Source of the DNA: Spirochaetales bacterium
GTDB taxonomy: Bacteria > Spirochaetota > Spirochaetia > ARS1246
Direction: 5' to 3'
Assembly (NCBI GenBank): GCA_016930115.1
Contig: JAFGHN010000240.1
Span: forward strand, 1-12,373
DNA length: 12,373 bases
The first letter of the stretch is position 1; the number at the start of each line of letters is the position of its first letter. The translations under genes and the position numbers were made by a program. Under the pieces are notes generated by a model. It did no database searches. It was not told the DNA's origin and saw only the letters and a program-made list of their open reading frames with translations. This document shows, in pieces, positions 7,246-12,373 of the stretch.

Positions 7246-7264
7246 AGCGGAGCCGGCAAGACTC

Positions 7265-7963
7265 CTACTGCACGGTGAATCTCGACGCGAGATACCCGTA
7301 GGTGTCGGCGCCGAAGCGAGGATTGAGCGGGTCGGTCACCTTCGCACCGCCGGCTACAAAGCAGTAGTCGTAGCTTCCGGGCGGAAATTGCCGGGCAACG
7401 GCATAGAGTCCCGGGGAGACCTCTTCCATTTCGATCATGAAGGGCTCCCAGTTTGTAAAATCACCGGTGAGAAAGACACGGGCGCCCTCAGCATAACGCA
7501 TGATGAACTCGACGGTGCGGTCCGGCTTGATTATCGGGCTCTGCAGCACCATCTTTTGGGGAATTTCGAAGGTGAAGCGGGAGAGCAGGTTGCCCTTGTG
7601 ATCGCGCACCTGGTCCGGGTTATGCGGGTCCGGCATCCACAACCCGTCCACCACTATCCGGTATTTGAGGTCAGTCAAGTTTTCCGGCGGATCGAGAAGA
7701 AAGACGAAAACATCGTGCTCGTTTCGTCTAAAGGAGTGTATTGACTGATAATCTTCGAAATCGAAGGCGATGCCGACGTAACGCGTGTAAGACCGCTGGC
7801 TGTAGGTAAACAGGATCGATCTGTGAAGGACAACCGGTGGGCCGGACCTGGCCCTGTTGGCCATTTCGATGCTGTGACGGAGCTCAATGTCGTCCAATCC
7901 AAAGAGTGCGGACGAGAAGAAAAGCAGAAGCATAATCGCTGCAGATGGCTTTCTTATTCGCAT
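7265..7963 (-). CDS. Exported protein with tandem E-set/CBM48-like glycogen-binding domains
   Basis: A 232-residue exported protein with a signal peptide (MRIRKPSAAIMLLLFFSSALFG, cleavage near 22; no lipobox Cys). Residues about 150-232 form an immunoglobulin-like early-set domain of the AMPK-glycogen-binding/CBM48 kind: ARVFLTGDFTNWEPFMIEME, then GLYAVARQFPPGSYDYCFVA and DPLNPRFGADTYG. Residues about 60-135 look like a diverged copy of the same fold (YRIVVDGLWMPDPHNP at 101-116). Such domains bind glucans in isoamylases and AMP-activated kinase, but no catalytic domain is attached here, so a binding or structural role in the periplasm or at the surface is more likely. The ATG at 7963 is preferred because a signal peptide starts there and AAAGG lies upstream; an in-frame ATG at 8044 would bury the signal. 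The ligand is unknown. Confidence 0.8.
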   Translation of the reverse strand: MRIRKPSAAIMLLLFFSSALFGLDDIELRHSIEMANRARSGPPVVLHRSILFTYSQRSYTRYVGIAFDFEDYQSIHSFRRNEHDVFVFLLDPPENLTDLKYRIVVDGLWMPDPHNPDQVRDHKGNLLSRFTFEIPQKMVLQSPIIKPDRTVEFIMRYAEGARVFLTGDFTNWEPFMIEMEEVSPGLYAVARQFPPGSYDYCFVAGGAKVTDPLNPRFGADTYGYLASRFTVQ

Positions 7964-8026
7964 TGACTGGCGCCTTTGACTTCCCAAATCGGTATATCTT
8001 TCATATCGGACGCCAAGACCGAGTTC

Positions 8027-8041
8027 TTGATCCCGGATCAA
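8027..8041. promoter_or_regulatory. Perfect palindrome, candidate operator
   Basis: The sequence TTGATCCCGGATCAA has two 7-base arms around one central C and is exactly palindromic. It lies 64 bases upstream of the minus-strand start at 7963 and 144 bases upstream of the plus-strand start at 8185. A dimeric repressor or activator could bind here and control either gene. No factor is identified, and one palindrome of this size can occur by chance. Confidence 0.35.
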
Positions 8042-8050
8042 CACACTCTA

Positions 8051-8093
8051 AACGCCCCCCCGCTTCGTACCGACAATGAAGGATAGGGGCGTT
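8051..8093. repeat. 8-bp inverted repeat in the divergent spacer
   Basis: AACGCCCC (8051-8058) and GGGGCGTT (8086-8093) are perfect reverse complements separated by 27 bases. The left arm runs into a seven-C tract. It could form a stem in RNA or DNA, or be a spaced operator pair. There is no following T-run on either side, so it is not an intrinsic terminator. Confidence 0.35.
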
Positions 8094-8131
8094 CACCTCA
8101 CGATGCCGCCGGCTGAACCGGAATCGTGTGG

Positions 8132-8160
8132 TTTATGAAAGCGCCGCTAAGGTGTATTAT
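8132..8160 (+). promoter_or_regulatory. Possible promoter for the TPR membrane protein gene
   Basis: TATTAT (8155-8160) matches five of six -10 positions and is preceded at 17 bases by a poor -35, TTTATG (8132-8137). A start near 8167 would leave about 18 nt before the ATG at 8185 and would exclude the upstream GTG at 8128 as start codon. The weak -35 would suit an activator-dependent promoter. Confidence 0.3.
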
Positions 8161-8184
8161 TCAGAGAAGTCGTACGGGAGAACC

Positions 8185-11100
8185 ATGCCCAGTCTTCAGG
8201 ACGTAGAGCAATTTAAATCAGATCTGAACGCCGTCGGGAATGAAGAAGAAATCCTTGCGGAACGGGGCCTCGCTATAGAGGATGTTTCTCCGCCGGAGGC
8301 GGGGCTTCCCGACGATTTGAGCCAGCTTCTCGAGCTCGACACACTTGAGACCAGAACTGAAGAGCCCCGGGAAGAAGAGGAAGTCGCCGCCATGCCCCCG
8401 GAGGCACCGGAGGAAGAAGCCGCCGCCGCCGCGTTTGATACCTCCGACCTGGACGTCGAGGGGCTCAGCGATGTGGAGATTACCGATGACGATTTCGCGT
8501 CCGGCGAACCCGCGGAAACCGGTGTCGAGGATTTCGATATCGATGGTATTTTCCCGGATCTTGAAGAAACGGGGTTGCCCGAGCCGGAAGAGCCGGAAGA
8601 GCCTGAGGCAGAGGAAGAGTTCGAAGGTATCTCCGAAGAGGAATATGCCGGGCTTACCGGCGGGATGGATGTATCCTCCGGCGCAGAGGAAGAGCCGGCT
8701 GATGATTTCAGCGATGTTGATTTCGAGCTGCCCGAAGATTTCGGAGAAGAACAGACCGATGAGGAAACGGCCGGCGAAGAGCCGCCGGAACCCGGCGAAG
8801 ACCAGGCCGCCGATGCCTTTGAAGAGATGGATTTCGGCGATATAGATTTCGAGGAAGAAGCCGGTCTTGGCGAGGAAATGCCCGCCGCGGAAGAGGCCAC
8901 CGGAGCGCCGGATGAGTATAGAGAAGAAGAACCTTCCGAGCCCTCCGGGGTAGACGCAGAAGAAACCGCTCCTGAAGAGTTTACCTTTGAGGATGAGGTT
9001 GATCAGTTCGAGCTTCCCGCCGAATCGGAAGACAAGGCCCCCGCTGCCGCAGAAGAGGACACCGCCGGCTTGGAAGAAGCCGGGGTAGGCAAGGAAGATT
9101 TCGATCTCGATGATTTCTCCCTCGGCGACTTGAGTGAACAGTTCGGCGTAACCGAGGAAGAGAGCAAAAAACCCCCCACGGAAGAAGAGCTCAATCCGGC
9201 GCTCGCGGTGAGTGACAAACTTCCCGGCGCCGAAGACGTACTCGACCTTACCGACAGTCAGTTTGAGGCGCTGAAACGGACGTTGTCGTCGCTCCCGCGA
9301 AACCTCCGCATCATCATCGAAGAATCCATCGGTGAGGAACAACTTTCGGGCCCTGATCTGGAAACGCTTGTTGACGCTCTTGTTCGCGGCAGATCTCCAA
9401 GAGAGATAGCCAACATTGCCGGCCGCATCACCGGGCAGCGTATCGTCATCCCCGCAGGTTACGAAAAACGCACAGGCATTGAGTTTGAAGAAGAAAAGGG
9501 GACTCTATCGTACGTCTTCAAGTACAAGATCCTCCCCTTTGCCAGAACCGTCGCATTATTCATCGTCATTCTGGGACTAATCACCTTTCTCGGGTACCGG
9601 TTCCTCTACAGGCCCGCCAAAGCGGCGGTTCTGTATAATCGCGGTTTGGAGCAGATCGAGGACGGAAGCTACATGTCCGGGAATGAGTATTTCCAACGGG
9701 CGCGGGAACTCCAGAAATCACGAAGACGCTTCTTCCAATACGCAGAGGCGTTTATCGAGGAGAGGAGAAACGATCTTGCCGCGGACAAATACGAGGAGCT
9801 CCTCGAGGCGTCCGGCGGGTTTGACAGGCAGGGACTTCTGGACTACGCCCGTCTGGAAACCTACGGCCGAGCGGCTTATGCTCACGCCGAAGAGCTGCTC
9901 GACGGAATCATTGGCAGGGACAAGTACCTGTACGACTACGACGCGCTCCTGCAAACCGGCGACAACTATATGGAATGGGGGCTCGAGAACCCCGGGAAAT
10001 ACGAAAACGCCCGCCATGCCTACGCGACGCTCATACAGAAATACGGCCAGCGTGACGAGCTGATGTTCCGCATGCTCGAGTATTTTATCCGAACCGATAA
10101 CCTGGCAGAGGTGCTCACCCTGAAGGACTATTTCCAGAGCATCGATAAACTCGAGTTGAATACGGAGATATACGCCGAGCTGGGCGGGTACCTTGTGACG
10201 CAAGACGTGGTCACCGGTCGATCGCAATATGTTCAGGACGCCAGGGACGTGCTCTTCAGGACAATGGAGACGCAGCCGTACCTTCCGGATGTCCATTATC
10301 ACCTTGCCCGGTTGTTCAGGCACCTGAACAACCACAGCGAAGAGAAAATCGCTCTTGCCAAAGCGTTTGACGCATACCGATTGAAGCAAAACAGGAACTC
10401 CCTCGATGAGACTCGTTTTATCGACACGTTGAACCGGCAGGGAGAGGCGGCGTTCCGGGATAGGGAGTATCTCCAGGCGGAGGACAAGTTTCTTGCAGCC
10501 AAGAAGACCTTTGAAGCGGCGAAAAACCGCGGTTCTTTGAAGGACAATGAAACCTTCGGCAGAATATACAGCAACCTCGGGGACGTCTATTACTATGTCA
10601 GCGGCAATTTTCCGGCGGCGATGAACAACTACCAGACCGCGCGGGAGATGGGGTACTCACCGTCGGTGCTGCACTACAAGGTGGGCTATATCAATTACCG
10701 GAACGAACGGTACGACGACGCGCTTATGAAGTTCTACGAGGCCGCCGGGAGTTTCTCCACCAACGCAAACCTGATGTTTGCCACGGCCAACACACTCTAC
10801 TATCAGGGTCTCTATTCGGCCGCCCAGGGGTACTATCTCCATCTCATTGCCGATCTCGAGACAATGCGCCGGAACATCCCTGACTTGAGGCCGGAGGAAC
10901 GGCCGGAGCATCGCGCGCTGTTGGAGAACCTCATGAGAGCGTACACCAATCTTGGGGCGACCCTCTACAGGCTTTCCGAAAAATCAGGGGACACTACAAA
11001 AGTGACCCATGCCCTCGTGAACCTGACCACAGCCTCCGAGTTTTTTGACAGGCTGACCCGCGACAGGGAAACCCTTGTCAGGACCGAGTCAAAGAACCTG

Positions 11101-11199
11101 TCGTTCTTGAATACGCGCGCCATCATATACCCGGAACCGGGTTTCGAGGTCGAGATTTATAACGAAATTCCCAGGGATTTGAGCGAGTCGGAATTCTAG
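8185..11199 (+). CDS. Large single-pass membrane protein: acidic cytoplasmic half, periplasmic TPR half (FlcA-like?)
   Basis: A 1004-residue protein. Residues 1-40 (PSLQDVEQFKSDLNAVGNEE and on) form a conserved-looking head; about 60-330 are extremely rich in Glu and Asp with little Lys or Arg and carry repeated D-F-D-I-D type motifs; about 352-421 form a compact helical domain (LPRNLRIIIEESIGEE, SPREIANIAGRITGQ). One membrane helix lies at about 456-473 (VALFIVILGLITFLGYRF), followed by about nine TPR-like helical pairs to the end (e.g. ALMKFYEAAGSF, AAMNNYQTAREMG). The N-terminal half should be cytoplasmic and the TPR half periplasmic. This order resembles the spirochaetal flagellar collar TPR protein FlcA (BB0326), but I identify it by layout only. 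ATG 8185 is chosen because GGGAG precedes it, though at short spacing; GTG 8128 is an alternative. Its stop shares four bases with the convergent aminotransferase gene. Confidence 0.75.
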   Translation: MPSLQDVEQFKSDLNAVGNEEEILAERGLAIEDVSPPEAGLPDDLSQLLELDTLETRTEEPREEEEVAAMPPEAPEEEAAAAAFDTSDLDVEGLSDVEITDDDFASGEPAETGVEDFDIDGIFPDLEETGLPEPEEPEEPEAEEEFEGISEEEYAGLTGGMDVSSGAEEEPADDFSDVDFELPEDFGEEQTDEETAGEEPPEPGEDQAADAFEEMDFGDIDFEEEAGLGEEMPAAEEATGAPDEYREEEPSEPSGVDAEETAPEEFTFEDEVDQFELPAESEDKAPAAAEEDTAGLEEAGVGKEDFDLDDFSLGDLSEQFGVTEEESKKPPTEEELNPALAVSDKLPGAEDVLDLTDSQFEALKRTLSSLPRNLRIIIEESIGEEQLSGPDLETLVDALVRGRSPREIANIAGRITGQRIVIPAGYEKRTGIEFEEEKGTLSYVFKYKILPFARTVALFIVILGLITFLGYRFLYRPAKAAVLYNRGLEQIEDGSYMSGNEYFQRARELQKSRRRFFQYAEAFIEERRNDLAADKYEELLEASGGFDRQGLLDYARLETYGRAAYAHAEELLDGIIGRDKYLYDYDALLQTGDNYMEWGLENPGKYENARHAYATLIQKYGQRDELMFRMLEYFIRTDNLAEVLTLKDYFQSIDKLELNTEIYAELGGYLVTQDVVTGRSQYVQDARDVLFRTMETQPYLPDVHYHLARLFRHLNNHSEEKIALAKAFDAYRLKQNRNSLDETRFIDTLNRQGEAAFRDREYLQAEDKFLAAKKTFEAAKNRGSLKDNETFGRIYSNLGDVYYYVSGNFPAAMNNYQTAREMGYSPSVLHYKVGYINYRNERYDDALMKFYEAAGSFSTNANLMFATANTLYYQGLYSAAQGYYLHLIADLETMRRNIPDLRPEERPEHRALLENLMRAYTNLGATLYRLSEKSGDTTKVTHALVNLTTASEFFDRLTRDRETLVRTESKNLSFLNTRAIIYPEPGFEVEIYNEIPRDLSESEF

Positions 11200-12287
11200 A
11201 CCCGGACCATCCAGGCGTGGCGGTCTTCAATCGTCCCGTACTGTATGCCCTTCAACTCCTTGAGCAGCGCCCGGGTCATCTCGCCCATCTTCCCGCCGGC
11301 GAATTTCGCCGTTTTGCCTCTATGCGTGACTGATTCGATATGAGCGATCCCGGCGGCAGTTCCCGTGACAAAGGTCTCCTTCGCGTCGGCCATGACCTCA
11401 TCGATGGCGATTTTGCGTTCTTCAGTTTCAACCCCCATATCCTGGGCGAGAGTGAGAACGCTCGAGCGGGTCACGCCCGGCAGTATCGTGTCCTGCAGCT
11501 CGGGAGTGACCAGCTTTCCGTTTTTCAGATAGAAAAAGATATTGCACGAGGAACCCTCCTCAATGTAGCGATGTTCCACCGCGTCGAGGAAAATAGCCTC
11601 CATGTAGCCCGCTGCTTCGGCTTCCTTCTTTGCCAGAATCGGGGTCACGTAGTTGGCATCGCACTTGATCCAGCCCGTCCCGCCGGGGACTGCACGGATC
11701 CGGGTGGTGGTGACCGCCGATGAGCTTCCCGGCCTGAAGTAGGAGCTGACGAGGGTTGCAATGATAATCACCCACGGTTCGGAGCTCATACCCAGGCCGA
11801 TCGCCGGCTCAGAGTAAGTGAAAGGTCTCATATACATCGAATGACCGGCTGTGAAATCGTCCTTTTCCCACGCGTGGTCGTACACCGGCGCAAAACCGAG
11901 ATCGAGATTCTTGCGACCCACGCCCTTCACCGCATCAACAAACATGTCTTGTGGATAAGCCGGCATTTTCAAGCCCGCCATCGATCTATTGAATCGGTTT
12001 GCATTTCTGTCCGGCCTGAAGAGATAGAGGTTCCCGTCAGGATGAGGAAGCGCCTTGAGCCCTTCAAAAACACCAAAACCGTACTGAGTGGTCAGGTTGA
12101 CCACCGGCAGGCCCTCTATCGTGTTTCTCTTGAGCAGAAGGTCACGGAATTCGGCCCGGTCCATTGCCGCTTCCTCAGAGGGGCTCCGGTGGGGTTGTTC
12201 GATATACCGTTCGGTCCATCCGTTATCCGTCTCAAAGCGCGCAAGGTATATCCAGGGGTAGACTGACAGTGTAAAACCCGTCGCCAT
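11196..12287 (-). CDS. ilvE: Branched-chain amino acid aminotransferase
   Basis: A cytoplasmic PLP enzyme that transfers the amino group between glutamate and the keto acids of leucine, isoleucine and valine, the last step of their synthesis. The 363 residues fit the BCAT II class (class IV aminotransferase fold): YGFGVFEGLKAL (69-80), LFRPDRNANRFNRS (89-102), the PLP-binding lysine K208 in GWIKCDANYV, E243 in YIEEGSSCNIFF, PGVTRSS (270-276), VTGTAAGI (307-314) and a C-terminal IQYGTIEDRHAWM. The ATG at 12287 has a strong GGAGGAG ribosome binding site; an in-frame ATG at 12305 lies upstream of that site and is rejected. It has its own well-formed promoter. It ends tail to tail with the TPR protein gene. 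Other biosynthesis genes for branched-chain amino acids are not in view. Confidence 0.95.
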   Translation of the reverse strand: MATGFTLSVYPWIYLARFETDNGWTERYIEQPHRSPSEEAAMDRAEFRDLLLKRNTIEGLPVVNLTTQYGFGVFEGLKALPHPDGNLYLFRPDRNANRFNRSMAGLKMPAYPQDMFVDAVKGVGRKNLDLGFAPVYDHAWEKDDFTAGHSMYMRPFTYSEPAIGLGMSSEPWVIIIATLVSSYFRPGSSSAVTTTRIRAVPGGTGWIKCDANYVTPILAKKEAEAAGYMEAIFLDAVEHRYIEEGSSCNIFFYLKNGKLVTPELQDTILPGVTRSSVLTLAQDMGVETEERKIAIDEVMADAKETFVTGTAAGIAHIESVTHRGKTAKFAGGKMGEMTRALLKELKGIQYGTIEDRHAWMVRV

Positions 12288-12325
12288 CGTTTCTCCTCCA
12301 TACATGCCGGGTGAAATGCTGCACC

Positions 12326-12354
12326 ATTGTAAGTGAGGCTGGTCGTAAGGTCAA
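12326..12354 (-). promoter_or_regulatory. Sigma-70-type promoter for ilvE
   Basis: On the minus strand TTGACC (12354-12349) is followed after exactly 17 bases by TACAAT (12331-12326); each box matches five of six consensus positions. Transcription would start near 12319, giving a leader of about 32 nt before ATG 12287. That leader is too short for a leucine-type attenuator or T-box. Confidence 0.6.
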
Positions 12355-12358
12355 GAAA

Positions 12359-12365
12359 AAGGAGG
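12359..12365 (+). promoter_or_regulatory. Shine-Dalgarno sequence for a gene beyond the right edge
   Basis: AAGGAGG at 12359-12365 is a near-perfect ribosome binding site and the window ends 8 bases later. Its position implies a plus-strand gene starting at or just past base 12373, divergent from ilvE. No coding part of that gene can be seen. Confidence 0.4.
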
Positions 12366-12373
12366 TGTTGCTA

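Larger units (their letters stand above)
7964..8184. other. Divergent control region between E-set protein gene and TPR protein gene
   Basis: This 221-base non-coding spacer separates two divergent genes. It holds a perfect 15-base palindrome (8027-8041), an 8-bp inverted repeat with a 27-base loop (8051-8093), a seven-C run (8055-8061) and a possible forward promoter at 8132-8160. I find no convincing promoter for the minus-strand gene and no RNA gene. Confidence 0.5.

Noticed and set aside
7040..7744. 234-codon plus-strand frame spanning the convergent junction
   Set aside because: It overlaps two better supported genes in other frames and crosses their stop codons; the product has no family features.
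8076..8138. Small 20-codon frame in the divergent spacer
   Set aside because: No ribosome binding site precedes its ATG, and a frame this short is expected by chance.
8128..8184. GTG at 8128 as the start of the TPR protein gene
   Set aside because: It has no ribosome binding site, and a plausible -10 box (8155-8160) would lie inside the coding region; ATG 8185 with GGGAG is preferred, though its spacing is short.
8218..9342. Long antisense reading frame of 374 codons on the minus strand
   Set aside because: It lies wholly within the Glu/Asp-rich part of the TPR protein gene, where GAA/GAG/GAT codons read backwards as Phe, Leu and Ile without stops. Its low-complexity Phe/Gly-rich product has no signal, family motif or ribosome binding site.
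9718..10389. 223-codon antisense frame inside the TPR region
   Set aside because: Shadow of the TPR coding sequence; the TPR frame has clear repeat periodicity.

Overview
This is a protein-rich stretch of a moderately GC-rich bacterial chromosome, with nine complete genes plus the 3' end of recX at the left edge. I see no mobile elements, CRISPR arrays, tRNA or rRNA. The best guess for the source is a free-living spirochaete (Spirochaetales). This rests mainly on the large acidic/transmembrane/TPR protein at the right, whose layout resembles the spirochaetal flagellar collar protein FlcA (Borrelia BB0326). A lone OppA-like lipoprotein and an exported glycogen-binding-type (E-set) protein fit that guess. 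The assignment is an inference, not proven by any single gene.

Left (1-1636, + strand): the recX tail is followed by a well-formed promoter and a compact signalling operon. The operon encodes a response regulator with an N-terminal MerR/excisionase-type helix-turn-helix, a single-domain CheY-like receiver, and an acylphosphatase, each gene overlapping the next by 8-11 bases.

Centre-left (1679-4849): enolase (eno, - strand) and prolyl-tRNA synthetase (proS, + strand) diverge from a 165-base region with back-to-back promoters. Enolase converges on the acylphosphatase gene.

Centre (4901-7963): closely behind proS comes a family 5 extracellular solute-binding lipoprotein, coupled through an ATGA overlap to a small two-helix membrane protein of unknown function. 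These converge on an exported protein with tandem immunoglobulin-like E-set/CBM48-like domains.

Right (7964-12373): a 221-base divergent spacer holds a perfect 15-base palindrome and a second 8-bp inverted repeat. Then comes the 1004-residue membrane protein with a very acidic cytoplasmic half, one transmembrane helix and about nine TPR-like repeats. It ends tail to tail with a branched-chain aminotransferase gene (ilvE type), the two stop codons sharing one CTAG palindrome. A strong Shine-Dalgarno at the right edge suggests another + strand gene just outside.

The strongest candidates for new biology are the acidic TPR membrane protein, the HTH-receiver/receiver/acylphosphatase operon and the tandem E-set protein. 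Three promoters share the form TTGAC(C/G), 17-18 bases, TACAAT, which suggests ordinary housekeeping sigma factor control.
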